Positions 46,546-56,297 of a stretch of 64,000 bases of DNA are shown here, one piece after another. Source of the stretch: Arthrobacter sp. U41 (GTDB lineage Bacteria > Actinomycetota > Actinomycetes > Actinomycetales > Micrococcaceae); the NCBI RefSeq assembly GCF_001750145.1, contig NZ_CP015732.1, positions 4,278,001 to 4,342,000 of the forward strand, given 5' to 3'. Both the position numbers and the translations under genes were made by a program. Every line of letters begins with the position of its first letter. The first letter of the stretch is position 1. The notes below the pieces were generated by a model that made no database searches, was not told the DNA's origin, and worked only from the letters and a program-made list of their open reading frames with translations.

Positions 46546-48570
46546 ATGCGCTCTACCTATAAACGTCTCCTCACTGTGCTTGGCGTCGCCGGACTGCTGG
46601 CGTTTCCGGCCGCTCCGGCCCTCGCCGAAGATCCGGTGGCGCTTGACCCCGTCACGAAGGTCGTTGACTCCGCCGGCGTCCTGGGCGACCGGAGGGGTGA
46701 AGTCGAACAGGCCATCAAGCAGCTCGGTACCGACCATGCGATGACGTTCCACGTTGTCTATGTGAAGAAGTTCGAGAACCCCACCGACCGTGTTGAATGG
46801 GCCACCGCAGTGGCGGAAAAGGCAAGCCTTGGCCCCAACGCCATGATGCTGTCGGTTGCCACGGACACCCGCCAGTACCAGTTGAGCAAGCCCACTAACA
46901 GCAAAATCACGAACGCCCAGCGCGACTCCATCGTGACCAGCGCAGTTGACCCGAACCTGCGCAACGGAGACTACGCACAGGCCGCCGTTGATGCCGCCGC
47001 GGCCATCGGTGATGCCGCCGGCGGAGGCAAGGGCACGGTCCCGTCAGAGGGCGGCGCCGGCAATGCCGTCCTGGTCGGCGTGGGAGTTGTTGCGGCAGGC
47101 GGAGCGGGCGCTTACCTTTACCTCCGCAACCGGAGGAAGAAGGCCGCCGCGGGAGCGGTCTCGGGCACAAGTGCGCAGGGCGCCGAGCTTGATCCGCTGG
47201 CCGGGCTCACCGTCGAGGAATTGCGCCGCAAGAGCGGCTCACTGCTGATCGAGGCGGACGACGCCATCAAGTCCAGTGAGCAGGAGCTTGGCTTCGCGCA
47301 GGCACAGTACGGCGACGCCGCCGTCGGAAACTTCACAAAGGCTCTGCAGGACGCCAAGGGCCACATGACCGAGTCCTTCAAACTGCAGCAGCAGCTCGAT
47401 GACCACATCCCCGATACCGAGGAGCAGCAGCGGGCCTGGCTGGGCGAGATCATCCGCCGTTCCGAGGCCGCGCTGGCCTCCCTCCAGGAGCAGAAGGCCG
47501 ACTTCGATTCGCTGCGCGAGCTGGAGAAGAATGCCCCGCAGGCGCTTGCCGCGGTCAGCGCCGGCGCGGACGAGGCGGAAGCCAAGATCGCCAGCGCCGA
47601 GCAGTCGCTCATTGAACTGCGCGCCAAGTACGCCGAGAGCGCGCTCGTGCAGGTGGCCGACAACATCAACCAGGCCAAGGAACGCCTGGCCTTCGTGCAG
47701 AACGCCTCCGTCACCGCCCAGGAGAAGCTCAGCGCCGGTGAAGGCAGCCTTGCCGCCGTCGCCGTCCGGGCCGCGGAAGAGAGCCTGCACCAGACGAACG
47801 TGCTGATCGGCGCCATCACCAAGGTCGCCGGCAACCTTGACGAGGCACGCAGCGGCCTCGAGTCCGCCGTCGTTGACACCTCCCAGGACCTGGCCCAGGC
47901 CCGGGCCATGATCCAGTCCGGGGCGCACCCCGAACTTGCCGGCCCGGTCGCCGCGGTGGAAGCCTCACTGGCACGGGTCAAAACAGAAATCCAGGGCGGC
48001 AAAATCGATCCGATCGCCACCCTGGAACGGGTCGAGACGGCGCACCAGTCGCTGGATGCGGCCCTCTCGGGCATCCGGGACCAGCAGGAGCAGGCCCGCC
48101 GGGCGCAGGCCTCACTGCAGCAGAGCATCATGTCCGCGCAGGCGCAGATCAGCGCAACCTCGGACTACATCACCGCCCGCCGCGGCGGGGTGGGCACCGA
48201 GGCCCGGACCCGCCTGGCTGAGGCCCAGCGGAACCTGGACTACGCCATGTCCATTTCGCGCACCGATCCCGTCACCGCCCTGCAGTACGCCCAGCAGTCG
48301 CACGCACTGGCGGCGCAGGCGGCACAGCTGGCACAGTCCGACGTCGACCACTTCGGCGGCTACGCCAACCAGGGCTACGGCCGCGGCGGAATGTTCGGCG
48401 GCGGCGGAGGCGGCGGCCTGGGCGGGGCCATCCTCGGCGGCATCCTGATCAATTCCATCCTGCACGGCGGAGGAGGAGGCGGCGGCTGGGGCGGCGGCGG
48501 CGATTCCGGCGGGGGCGGCGATTCCGGCGGCGGCTGGGGCGGCGACTTCGGCGGCGGCGGCGACTTCTAG
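46546..48570 (+). CDS. Secreted/membrane TPM-domain protein with coiled coil and Gly-rich tail
   Basis: This 674-residue protein has a signal peptide ending PAAPALA before EDP, then a TPM domain (about 35-160: VTKVVDSAGVLGDRRGEVEQ, TDHAMTFHVVYVKKF). A membrane helix lies near 176-198, followed by a basic NRRKK stop. A long Ala/Glu/Gln-rich region of about 350 residues is predicted coiled coil. The end is an extreme Gly-rich tail. TPM domains occur in phosphatase-like and photosystem-repair proteins; function here is unknown. The ATG has GAAGGG six bases upstream. pspA follows after 149 bases. Confidence 0.87.
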   Translation: MRSTYKRLLTVLGVAGLLAFPAAPALAEDPVALDPVTKVVDSAGVLGDRRGEVEQAIKQLGTDHAMTFHVVYVKKFENPTDRVEWATAVAEKASLGPNAMMLSVATDTRQYQLSKPTNSKITNAQRDSIVTSAVDPNLRNGDYAQAAVDAAAAIGDAAGGGKGTVPSEGGAGNAVLVGVGVVAAGGAGAYLYLRNRRKKAAAGAVSGTSAQGAELDPLAGLTVEELRRKSGSLLIEADDAIKSSEQELGFAQAQYGDAAVGNFTKALQDAKGHMTESFKLQQQLDDHIPDTEEQQRAWLGEIIRRSEAALASLQEQKADFDSLRELEKNAPQALAAVSAGADEAEAKIASAEQSLIELRAKYAESALVQVADNINQAKERLAFVQNASVTAQEKLSAGEGSLAAVAVRAAEESLHQTNVLIGAITKVAGNLDEARSGLESAVVDTSQDLAQARAMIQSGAHPELAGPVAAVEASLARVKTEIQGGKIDPIATLERVETAHQSLDAALSGIRDQQEQARRAQASLQQSIMSAQAQISATSDYITARRGGVGTEARTRLAEAQRNLDYAMSISRTDPVTALQYAQQSHALAAQAAQLAQSDVDHFGGYANQGYGRGGMFGGGGGGGLGGAILGGILINSILHGGGGGGGWGGGGDSGGGGDSGGGWGGDFGGGGDF

Positions 48571-48719
48571 GCAGGCGCCCCCGCCCAAAACACGGCCAAT
48601 GCACCGGCCCACACAGACTAGGCGCCGCCGGGAACGCTCCGGCCGGCGGATAGAAGCGGTACATTTCACTGTTCACCGAACTTCAGTGGGAACCACTGAG
48701 CAGGACGAAAGGTAACACC

Positions 48720-49508
48720 ATGAAGCAGTCCATTTTCGGCCGCATGGCGCAGCTGGCGAAGGCCAACATCAATTCCCTGCTGGACCAGGCTGAGGATCCG
48801 CAGAAGATGCTGGACCAGATGGTCCGGGATTACACCAACAACATCGCCGAGGCCGAGTCCGCCGTGGCCCAGACCATCGGCAACCTGCGGATGCTCCAGG
48901 ACGACTACAACGAGGACATCAAGAACGCCCAGGACTGGGGCAACAAGGCCCTCGCCGCGTCCCGCAAGGCTGACGAGTACCGGGCCAAGGGCGACACCGT
49001 CGACGCCGAGAAGTTCGACAACCTCGCCAAGGTTGCCCTTCAGCGCCAGATGTCCGCGGAAAACGAGGCAAAGTCGGCCGAGCCGAGCATCGCATCCCAG
49101 ACCGAGGTCGTGGACAAGCTCAAGCACGGCCTGGGCCAGATGAAGGGCAAGCTCAACGAGCTCACCAGCAAGCGCAACGAGCTGGTGGCCCGCTCCAAGA
49201 CCGCCGCGGCCCAGACCCAGGTGCACGATGCCATGAAGAGCATAGACTTCATGGATCCCACCTCCGAGGTGGGCCGCTTCGAAGAGAAGATCCGCCGCGA
49301 AGAAGCCAGGGTACGCGGCCAGCAGGAACTCGCCGCTTCCAGCCTGGACGCGCAGTTCAACTCGCTGGAGGATCTCGGCGAGCAGACGGAGATCGAGGCC
49401 CGGCTCGCCGCGCTGAAGTCCGGCGCCTCCCCCGCCGCCATCGGCGCCAGTGAAAGCCGCCGCCCCGCAGGCTCCACCGTCGAGGAAGCAGACTTCGACA
49501 AGCTCTAG
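48720..49508 (+). CDS. pspA: PspA/IM30 (Vipp1) family membrane-stress protein
   Basis: This 262-residue peripheral membrane protein forms oligomers that stabilise damaged membranes. The sequence is almost wholly helical: KQSIFGRMAQLAKANINSLL at the start, PQKMLDQMVRDYTNNI, then long Lys/Glu/Ala-rich coiled coils to about 225. A short tail ends VEEADFDKL. The ATG has AAAGGT seven bases upstream. It follows the TPM-domain gene on the same strand, suggesting a joint envelope role. A strong hairpin at 49557-49599 ends the unit. Confidence 0.94.
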   Translation: MKQSIFGRMAQLAKANINSLLDQAEDPQKMLDQMVRDYTNNIAEAESAVAQTIGNLRMLQDDYNEDIKNAQDWGNKALAASRKADEYRAKGDTVDAEKFDNLAKVALQRQMSAENEAKSAEPSIASQTEVVDKLKHGLGQMKGKLNELTSKRNELVARSKTAAAQTQVHDAMKSIDFMDPTSEVGRFEEKIRREEARVRGQQELAASSLDAQFNSLEDLGEQTEIEARLAALKSGASPAAIGASESRRPAGSTVEEADFDKL

Positions 49509-49556
49509 GCCCTTCCCGGCGCGTTTGTGCCGGACCTGCATGCACCGGATCGGCAG

Positions 49557-49599
49557 AGGCCGGGCCTGGATCGTCCACCACGATCAGCGGGCCCGGCCT
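49557..49599 (+). terminator. pspA terminator
   Basis: A ten-base outer stem (49557-49566 with 49590-49599) and a six-base inner stem (49569-49574 with 49580-49585) form an extended hairpin. It begins 49 bases past the pspA stop. Confidence 0.75.
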
Positions 49600-49670
49600 C
49601 CGTTGTCCCGGGCGATGCCGGGTGGTGCCGTGTGGTGCCGTCCGGCGCGGCAGTGGTGCCGCTCCGCATG

Positions 49671-49676
49671 TACCGT
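49671..49676 (+). promoter_or_regulatory. Leaderless -10 box (TACCGT) of the photolyase gene
   Basis: TACCGT is followed by TGATCC and the ATG at 49683. No Shine-Dalgarno sequence is present. Confidence 0.5.
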
Positions 49677-49682
49677 TGATCC

Positions 49683-51122
49683 ATGTATTCGGGATCCCTG
49701 CCTTCGACCCTTCTCTGGCTCCGCGACGACCTCCGGCTGGACGACAACCCGGCCCTGAGCGAAGCGGCCTCGTTGGGGCAGCCCCTCACCGTGGTCTATG
49801 TCCTGGACGAAGCCTCCCCCGGCGTGCGGCCCCTCGGCGGCGCCGCGAAATGGTGGCTGCACCATTCCCTGACAGACCTCGCCGCCGGGCTTGAGGCCGC
49901 GGGCTCACGCCTCCTGCTGCGCCGCGGCCCGGCCGCCGGCATCATCCAGGAACTTGCCCGGGAAACCGGCGCCTCGACGCTGTTCTGGAACCGCCGCTAC
50001 GGCTGCCCCGAACGCGAGGTGGACGCCGGCCTCAAAGCCTGGGCCGCGGAACAGGGCCTCCAGGCGGCCAGCTTCCAGGCCAGCCTGATGTTCGAGCCGT
50101 GGACGGTGCGGACCGGGGCCGGCGGGCCCTACAAAGTCTTCACGCCCTTCTGGCGGGCCTGCCTCGAGGGCCCCGAGCCCCGGAGGCCCCTGGACGCCCC
50201 GGAGAGCCTCCCTGCCCCGGCGGCGGGCGCGGCGGCAAAGCCTCCGGCCGGCGACGCCCTCGACAGCTGGGAGCTGCTCCCCCGCACGCCGGACTGGAGC
50301 GCCGGCCTCGCCGGCACCTGGCAGCCCGGGGAAGCCGGTGCGCAGCAGCGGCTTGAGGACTTCCTCGACGGTCCGGCGGAAGATTACGGCACCGGCCGGA
50401 ACGTCCCGGGGGTCGAAGGAACCAGCAGGCTCTCCCCCCATCTGCGGTTCGGCGAAATCAGCCCTTTCCGGATCTGGCACGCACTGCGCGAACGCTTTCC
50501 GCACGCGGCGCCGGCCGACGTCGGGATCTTCCGGTCCGAACTCGGCTGGCGGGAGTTCTGCTGGCAGCTGCTCTACGAGAACCCGCACCTGGCCACCCGG
50601 AACTACCGGCCCGAGTTTGACCGCTTCGCCTGGCAGACCCCCTCCGACGCCGAACTCGCAGCCTGGCAGCAGGGCCGCACCGGCTATCCCCTCGTTGACG
50701 CCGGAATGCGCCAGCTCTGGCAGACCGGCTGGATGCACAACCGCGTCCGGATGGCCGCCGCGAGTTTCCTCGTGAAGAACCTGCTGGCCGACTGGAGGCT
50801 GGGCGAAGCCTGGTTCTGGGACACCCTGGTGGATGCGGACGCCGCGAGCAACCCGGCGAACTGGCAATGGGTGGCCGGGTCCGGTGCCGACGCCTCACCG
50901 TACTTCCGGATCTTCAACCCGGTCACCCAGAGCAAGAGGTTCGACGCCGGTGCCCGCTACCTGCGCGAATATCTCCCGGAGCTCTCCGGCCTGGACGACA
51001 AGACGATCCACGAACCGTGGAAGGCCGGCGGCCCGGCAGCGGGCTACCCGGAACCGATCGTCGGGCTGCCGGAGTCCCGTGCCCGGGCGCTGGACACCTA
51101 CCAGCGGCTCAAGGATGGCTAG
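49683..51122 (+). CDS. phrB: Deoxyribodipyrimidine photolyase, class I
   Basis: This 479-residue flavoenzyme splits UV-induced cyclobutane dimers using blue light. The N-terminal antenna domain begins LLWLRDDLRLDDNPALSEA. The FAD domain shows SRLSPHLRFGEISPFRIWHA, RSELGWREFCWQLLYENP, WMHNRVRMAAASFLVKNLL and DADAASNPANWQWVAGSGAD. Family-typical residues are intact. A cryptochrome-like role cannot be excluded, but the motifs suit CPD photolyase. It shares a bidirectional terminator with the first initiator tRNA. Confidence 0.94.
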   Translation: MYSGSLPSTLLWLRDDLRLDDNPALSEAASLGQPLTVVYVLDEASPGVRPLGGAAKWWLHHSLTDLAAGLEAAGSRLLLRRGPAAGIIQELARETGASTLFWNRRYGCPEREVDAGLKAWAAEQGLQAASFQASLMFEPWTVRTGAGGPYKVFTPFWRACLEGPEPRRPLDAPESLPAPAAGAAAKPPAGDALDSWELLPRTPDWSAGLAGTWQPGEAGAQQRLEDFLDGPAEDYGTGRNVPGVEGTSRLSPHLRFGEISPFRIWHALRERFPHAAPADVGIFRSELGWREFCWQLLYENPHLATRNYRPEFDRFAWQTPSDAELAAWQQGRTGYPLVDAGMRQLWQTGWMHNRVRMAAASFLVKNLLADWRLGEAWFWDTLVDADAASNPANWQWVAGSGADASPYFRIFNPVTQSKRFDAGARYLREYLPELSGLDDKTIHEPWKAGGPAAGYPEPIVGLPESRARALDTYQRLKDG

Positions 51123-51204
51123 GGAGCCCTCAGCGGCGGGGCGCAGCGGCGGCGGCGCAGCCGCGAAGGGCCGGGGCGCCGGCAGCCGGGGTGAACCGGG
51201 TAAC

Positions 51205-51240
51205 AAGTAAGGCCCGGATCACCAGATCCGGGCCTTACTT
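51205..51240. terminator. Bidirectional terminator between photolyase and tRNA-fMet
   Basis: A perfect 16-bp stem (51205-51220 with 51225-51240) has a four-base loop. It can end the photolyase message and the minus-strand tRNA transcript. Confidence 0.88.
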
Positions 51241-51251
51241 TTCCTCTTCAG

Positions 51252-51325
51252 TTGCGGGGACAGGATTTGAACCTGTGACCTCTGGGTTATGAGCCCAGCG
51301 AGCTACCGAACTGCTCCACCCCGCG
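51252..51325 (-). tRNA. Initiator tRNA-fMet (CAT), copy 1
   Basis: A 74-base cloverleaf on the minus strand begins CGCGGGG and has a CTCATAA anticodon loop. Two initiator hallmarks are visible: a C1-A72 mismatch and three G-C pairs (GGG/CCC) in the anticodon stem. CCA is not encoded. A TAATGT or TAGGGT -10 candidate lies 12-17 bases upstream. Sequence is identical to copy 2. Confidence 0.96.
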
Positions 51326-51423
51326 TCGCAAGAACAACATTACCCTACTTTTTGCGCCGTCCGAGCCACCGTCGGGCCACCCTCCCGCCGGCGGCCTGCG
51401 CCACCCGGTGCCGGCTTAAAGCA

Positions 51424-51461
51424 GAAGGTCCGGAACACTGTTTCCAGTATTCCGGACCTTC
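51424..51461 (-). terminator. Terminator of tRNA-fMet copy 2
   Basis: A 12-base perfect stem (51424-51435 with 51450-51461), continued after one mismatch by four more pairs, lies nine bases past the 3' end of the tRNA. Confidence 0.8.
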
Positions 51462-51469
51462 CTCTTCAG

Positions 51470-51543
51470 TTGCGGGGACAGGATTTGAACCTGTGACCTC
51501 TGGGTTATGAGCCCAGCGAGCTACCGAACTGCTCCACCCCGCG
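51470..51543 (-). tRNA. Initiator tRNA-fMet (CAT), copy 2
   Basis: This 74-base gene is identical to copy 1, with the C1-A72 mismatch, GGG/CCC anticodon stem and CAT anticodon. CCA is not encoded. A TAGAGT -10 candidate lies 11 bases upstream of the 5' end. Confidence 0.96.
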
Positions 51544-51653
51544 TCGCAAGATCAACTCTACCTGCCGGTGAACTCGGGGCCAAATCGAGGGGGCGTGATA
51601 TGCGTCTCCCGCCGCCGTTAGCCCGGGGCGGCCTGTCTACGAAGGACCGGAAA

Positions 51654-51691
51654 AGGCCGGGCCCGCGCCCCAGGGAGCGCGAACCCGGCCT
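51654..51691 (-). terminator. Intrinsic terminator of the UPF0182 gene
   Basis: An eight-base stem (51654-51661 with 51684-51691) with an inner CGCG helix is followed on the minus strand by TTTT. It lies 42 bases past the stop. Confidence 0.75.
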
Positions 51692-51732
51692 CTGGCCGTG
51701 CATCAGCTGGCGGTGCCTCCGCCTGCCGGGCG

Positions 51733-54700
51733 TTAGCTGCTCGGTGTCGGGGCGGGGGTTGCCGCCGGCGTTGTGGCCTCCGGGGCCGGGCTGGCCGCCG
51801 GCGCAGGTGCCGGCTCTGCCGCGATCTTGGCCTCGGCATCGATGGCCCGCTGCAGGGCCGCAGAGAGTTTCCTCTGCTGCTCGCCGTAGGCTGCGAAGTC
51901 ACCCTTCGCGAGGGCTTCCTGGCCGGCCTTGATGGCGGCATTCGCCTCTTCCAGGGCCGCCTTCAGCTCTGCTTTGGCGTCGGTGCCGCCTGGAGCGGCC
52001 GGTGTGCCGTCGGGCGTGGCGGGCGCCTGCCCGTTGTTGGCCGAGTCGCCGGCACTGGCTCCCGACTCACCGCCGAACAACTGGTTCAGGGCCTCGTCCA
52101 GGGTCGGGGCGAACCCGATCTTGTCACCAAACGCCACCAGGACGCGCTGCAGTGTGGGGTAGGACGTTTCACCCGTGGACCGGAGGTACACAGGCTGGAC
52201 GTACACCATGCCGCCACCTACCGGCAGGGTGAGCAGGTTGCCGTTGAGGACCGCCGACGCACCCTGGCGAAGCAGGTTCAACGCCTGGGACACCGTGGGG
52301 TCCGAGTTGAACTTGTTCTGCGCCTGGCCGGGGCCGGGGACATTCGCTTCCGGCGGGATCTGCAGCAGCCTGAGCTGGCCGTAACTCTCCGCCTTCACGC
52401 CCTTTTCCTTGCCCGCGTCGGAGTCCGCGGCCAGGAAGCCGTAGAGCACGTTACGGGCGTTTCCGTTCACTACCTGCGGGATAAACGAAGAGGTCAGCTG
52501 GAAGGCCGGTTTGTCCTGATCGGGCATTTTCAGTGACATGTAGTACGGCGGCTGCTTGACGTCGTCCTGGACAGTCGGGTCATTCGGGACGCTCCAGGCG
52601 TCATTGTTGGTGTAGAAGTTGTCCGGCTGGGTGACGTGGTAACGGCCCAGGAGTTCCCGCTGGACCTTGAACAGGTCCTCCGGGTAGCGGACGTGGCTCA
52701 TCAGTTCCCCGGACATTTCCGAGAACGGCTTCAGCGAGGACGGAAAGATGTTCTGCCACGCCTTCAGTACCGGGTCCTGGTCATCCCAGGCATAGAGCGT
52801 CACTTTTCCGTCGTAGGCGTCCACCGTGGCCTTGACCGAGTTGCGGATGTAGTTGACGGAGGTGTTTGGCAGGGAGACCGTCCGGCCCGCGGTCGTCTGC
52901 GAGTCGGCAGTGGCCTCGGAGAGCTGCTCCTGCTGGGAGTAGGGGTAATACGGGCTGGTGGTGTAGCCGTCCACAATCCACTTCACGCGGCCGTCGACAA
53001 CGGCCGGGTAGGCGTTGCCGTCCACGGTGAGGTACGGGGCGACCTTTTCGACCCGTTCCCGGGGGTTGCGGTCGTAGAGGATCTGGGATTCGGCGTTCAC
53101 ACCGTCAGAGAGCAGCAGGTCCGAGGACTGGAACTTGATGGCGTAGAGGACCTTGTTGAAGAAGCTGCCCACATTCGGGCCGCCGTCGCCGGTGAAGGTG
53201 TACTGCGTCTCGCCGTCGCCTTCCTTGGCTGCGGGCCGGTCCTGCTCGCGGTTCGGAGCTCCTTCAGGGGCGCCGACGACTGAGTAGTCGGCCGAGTTCT
53301 CACCGAAGTAGATCCGCGGCTGGTAGGTCGAGTCGTTGCCGAGCACGCCGGTGGACGGGATTCCGGCCTGCAGGAAGTCAGGCTTGCCGTCGACGGTGAA
53401 CTTGTTGCCCTTGGCGGCCACGACACCGTAGCCGTGGGTGTAGACAACGTGGCGGTTCAGCCAGGACTGCTGGTTGGCACTCAGCCCGTCCGGGTTGAGC
53501 TCACGGACCGCGATGACGGTGTCCTGGATCTTGCCGTCGATCTCATAGCGGTCCACGTTCAGGGCGCTGGGGAACTGGTAGTACGGCCGGTACTGCTCAA
53601 GCTGGGAGAACGCATCCGAGATCAGGTTGGGGTCCAGCAACCGGATGTTGGCGGTGGTCTCCGAATCGGGGGCGAGAGCGCCTGTGGTGGTGGTGGTGGT
53701 GGCGTTGTACCGGGTTTCCTGGATCTTATCCAGTCCGTACGCCGAGCGGGTCATTTTGATATTGCGTTCGATGAACTGCTTCTCGAGCGTCTGTTCAGAA
53801 GGCCGGACCTGGAACTGCTGGATCACCCAGGGATAGACGCCGCCGGCCAGGATCGAGGTGATGACGAGCATCGCAGTACCGATGACGGGCAGCCGCCACT
53901 TGCCGATCACGGCAGCAACGACGAACAACACCGCGACGAGGACCGCGGCCACCGCCAGGATGGATTTGGTGGGGATCACGGCGTTGACGTCCGTGTACAG
54001 CGCACCCGCCCAGCGGCCGCCGCTGTTCTGTACGGAGGCATAGCGGTCCAGCCAGAAGTTAACGCCCAGCAGCAGCAGGAAGGCCGCACCCGAGACGGCA
54101 AGATGGATCTGCGCCGCACGGCTGGTGAAGATGCCGCGTTCCATGATCCGGATGCTGCCGTAGAGGTAATGCGTCAGGATGCCCGCGATGCCTGCGACGA
54201 TGATGACGCTGATCAGGAAGCCGGTGACGAAGCCCAGGAACGGCAGCGTCATCAGGTAGAAGCTGATGTCGAGGTTGAACTGCGGGTCGCTCTCGCCGAA
54301 GGGCTCCTGGTTCAGGAACAGAAGCACTCTCTGCCACTGGCTGGACGCCGCGCTTCCGGCGAACAGGCCAAAGAGGACGGGCAGGCCGATCATAACGACG
54401 CGGCGGACCGGTTCAAGCTGGACCTGGTAGCGGTTGAGGTTGTCCCGGATGTCCGAGTCCGGTGCGTACACCGGGCGCGCGTGGTAGGCGATCCGGATCG
54501 CGAAGAAGACAGCGGAGAACATCAGGGCGAAACCAAGCAGGAAGAGAACGATGCGGGCCAGGTTCTCGGTCAGGAACACTTCGAAGAAGCCCAACTGCTG
54601 GTACCAGAGGACGTCCGTCCAGACATTGGCGAAGAAGATGAAGCCGACCACGATCAAGGCCACGACAATTAACGTAGGCGTCAGTGCGCCTCGTCGTTGC

Positions 54701-54741
54701 TGGGGTCTTCCGGGCGGGACGGTGCTGGCGGGACGGGACAA
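51733..54741 (-). CDS. UPF0182 family large membrane protein
   Basis: This 1002-residue protein is a member of UPF0182 (M. tuberculosis Rv3193c type), whose function is unknown. The N-terminal third has about seven membrane helices, the first near 22-42 ([20 protein letters not shown]). A large extracytoplasmic region follows, including [20 protein letters not shown] and [14 protein letters not shown]. The last ~110 residues are Ala/Glu/Lys/Pro-rich with a coiled-coil-like [20 protein letters not shown]. The TTG start has GAGG eight bases upstream. It follows the PDZ-protease gene by 171 bases on the same strand. Confidence 0.9.
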   Translation of the reverse strand: MSRPASTVPPGRPQQRRGALTPTLIVVALIVVGFIFFANVWTDVLWYQQLGFFEVFLTENLARIVLFLLGFALMFSAVFFAIRIAYHARPVYAPDSDIRDNLNRYQVQLEPVRRVVMIGLPVLFGLFAGSAASSQWQRVLLFLNQEPFGESDPQFNLDISFYLMTLPFLGFVTGFLISVIIVAGIAGILTHYLYGSIRIMERGIFTSRAAQIHLAVSGAAFLLLLGVNFWLDRYASVQNSGGRWAGALYTDVNAVIPTKSILAVAAVLVAVLFVVAAVIGKWRLPVIGTAMLVITSILAGGVYPWVIQQFQVRPSEQTLEKQFIERNIKMTRSAYGLDKIQETRYNATTTTTTGALAPDSETTANIRLLDPNLISDAFSQLEQYRPYYQFPSALNVDRYEIDGKIQDTVIAVRELNPDGLSANQQSWLNRHVVYTHGYGVVAAKGNKFTVDGKPDFLQAGIPSTGVLGNDSTYQPRIYFGENSADYSVVGAPEGAPNREQDRPAAKEGDGETQYTFTGDGGPNVGSFFNKVLYAIKFQSSDLLLSDGVNAESQILYDRNPRERVEKVAPYLTVDGNAYPAVVDGRVKWIVDGYTTSPYYPYSQQEQLSEATADSQTTAGRTVSLPNTSVNYIRNSVKATVDAYDGKVTLYAWDDQDPVLKAWQNIFPSSLKPFSEMSGELMSHVRYPEDLFKVQRELLGRYHVTQPDNFYTNNDAWSVPNDPTVQDDVKQPPYYMSLKMPDQDKPAFQLTSSFIPQVVNGNARNVLYGFLAADSDAGKEKGVKAESYGQLRLLQIPPEANVPGPGQAQNKFNSDPTVSQALNLLRQGASAVLNGNLLTLPVGGGMVYVQPVYLRSTGETSYPTLQRVLVAFGDKIGFAPTLDEALNQLFGGESGASAGDSANNGQAPATPDGTPAAPGGTDAKAELKAALEEANAAIKAGQEALAKGDFAAYGEQQRKLSAALQRAIDAEAKIAAEPAPAPAASPAPEATTPAATPAPTPSS

Positions 54742-54912
54742 ACTCGGTACCTCATAGCTGCTCGACAGTTACTGGTCTTTAGTTATCAGTGCGGTGCTTC
54801 GTTGCTCGAACTCAGTGCTGCTGCCTTGAAGCGACCGTCGGCCCCGCCCAGCCGGGCGGCGAAGCCGTCATAGGTGCCACGAGTGGCGGCGGATCTTAGT
54901 TCCGCGGCCAGT

Positions 54913-56061
54913 CTAGTTGCTGGAGCAAACCGGAAGGGCCGATGTGTCGGCCCCGGACGCGGCAAGTTCGACGGCTTTCCGCGCCTCGGCCAGATTCTCG
55001 ACCCGCACCACCTGCAATCCGTCGGGAATATGCCCCACGACGTCCTCGCAGTTGGCGGCCGGAGCAAGGAACAGTGTGGCGCCGCCGGACCGGGCCCCGT
55101 GCATCTTTTGGCTGATCCCCCCGATCGGGCCAATGGCGCCGTCGGGGGTAATGGTTCCGGTTCCCGCGACGTGCTTGCCGCCGGTCAGGTCGCCGGGGGT
55201 GACGGTGTCCACGATGCCCAGGGCAAACATCATCCCCGCGCTGGGACCGCCGACCTTGTCGAGGGATATCTTCACGTCGAAGGGAAACTTGAACTTGTAC
55301 TGCAGCATGACCCCGAGGATGAACCGTCCGGCTGCGGTCTTTGACGGTGTGATGTTTGCCGTCACGCTGCTGCCGTCGCGGTCGACAACAACTTCCACCG
55401 GGGCGCCGTTGCCGGCCGCCAGTTCGGACTGGATGACGCCGAGCGCGGTCGCCGCCTTGCCGTTGATGGACACCAGTACGTCGTTTTCCAGGACCTTCCC
55501 GGCGGAGGCGGAGCCCTCCGGGACAGCGGCGATCTGCATCTTCTGCTCGAAGGGGATGCCAAGTTCCCTGAGGGCGGAGGCCACGGCGTTCTCCTGCGAG
55601 GACGTCATCGCGACGGCGCTCTCCTGCTGCGACTGTTCCTTCGTCACGCCGGTGGGGAAGATGAGCTCCTCCGGGTAGACGGCTTTGGCGCCGCTGAGCC
55701 AGGCCGAGAACGCCTCGACGACCGTCACCGGACCGTTGGGTCCGCCGTCGACATAGACGGTGGTGAGGTCCAGGTTGCCCTTCGCGGGGAACGTCTCATG
55801 GCCCGTGACGCTGATGACCGGCGTGCCGTTCTCAGTGCCCAGGGTGTTGAACGTCGGACCGGGTGATTCCACGACGTACGGGACCGGCAGGCTCAGGGCC
55901 GTGAACCCCAGCGCCAGCGCCAGCAGCCCGGACACCAGCATGGCTGATGACCGGTTGTCCCGCCGCCGATCCGAACGTGGCCCGGCGAGGAGGGAACGCC
56001 GGCCCCGGGACGGGCCGGCCGCCGGCCCGCTGGGGGGCTGTTCGCCCTGCGTAATCGTCAA
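54913..56061 (-). CDS. PDZ and Lon-like (S16) membrane protease, YlbL type
   Basis: This 382-residue protein has a basic N-terminus, a membrane helix at about 40-62 (LVSGLLALALGFTALSLPVP), then an extracytoplasmic domain. A PDZ domain follows at about 160-235. The C-terminal Lon-type proteolytic domain holds the serine in KVGGPSAGMMFALGIVD (near 274) and the lysine in IGGISQKMHGA (near 317), the Ser-Lys dyad. It corresponds to M. tuberculosis Rv3194c. The start is TTG with GAGAGG seven bases upstream. It is upstream of UPF0182 and divergent from the zincin-like gene. Confidence 0.9.
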   Translation of the reverse strand: MTITQGEQPPSGPAAGPSRGRRSLLAGPRSDRRRDNRSSAMLVSGLLALALGFTALSLPVPYVVESPGPTFNTLGTENGTPVISVTGHETFPAKGNLDLTTVYVDGGPNGPVTVVEAFSAWLSGAKAVYPEELIFPTGVTKEQSQQESAVAMTSSQENAVASALRELGIPFEQKMQIAAVPEGSASAGKVLENDVLVSINGKAATALGVIQSELAAGNGAPVEVVVDRDGSSVTANITPSKTAAGRFILGVMLQYKFKFPFDVKISLDKVGGPSAGMMFALGIVDTVTPGDLTGGKHVAGTGTITPDGAIGPIGGISQKMHGARSGGATLFLAPAANCEDVVGHIPDGLQVVRVENLAEARKAVELAASGADTSALPVCSSN

Positions 56062-56297
56062 TGAAGGACCTCTCCGTGCCGGCGCCCGGGGACCCTGCGG
56101 ACCCCCTGATCAGCGCACCGCGTCCGCAGCCTCCGCCGCGGCTGCCGCCTGCAAATATTCCTGCCTCTAACACTACTGGCTCGGTTGCCGGCTGGGCTCT
56201 TTGCCTACAGCGAACGTGGCCGGGTTTCAGCAGACAGCCCGCTGGCCGCGGGGTACCGTGAACGTGAGAAGCAGCCACACCGACGATCGGCGGGATC

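Larger units (their letters stand above)
51241..51555. repeat. 97-bp direct duplication carrying the two tRNA-fMet genes
   Basis: 51241-51337 and 51459-51555 are the same 97 bases, offset by 218, with one mismatch (51333 versus 51551). The copies extend slightly beyond the tRNA at each side, showing duplication of a tRNA unit. The interval between them carries the copy-2 terminator and the copy-1 promoter. Confidence 0.85.
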
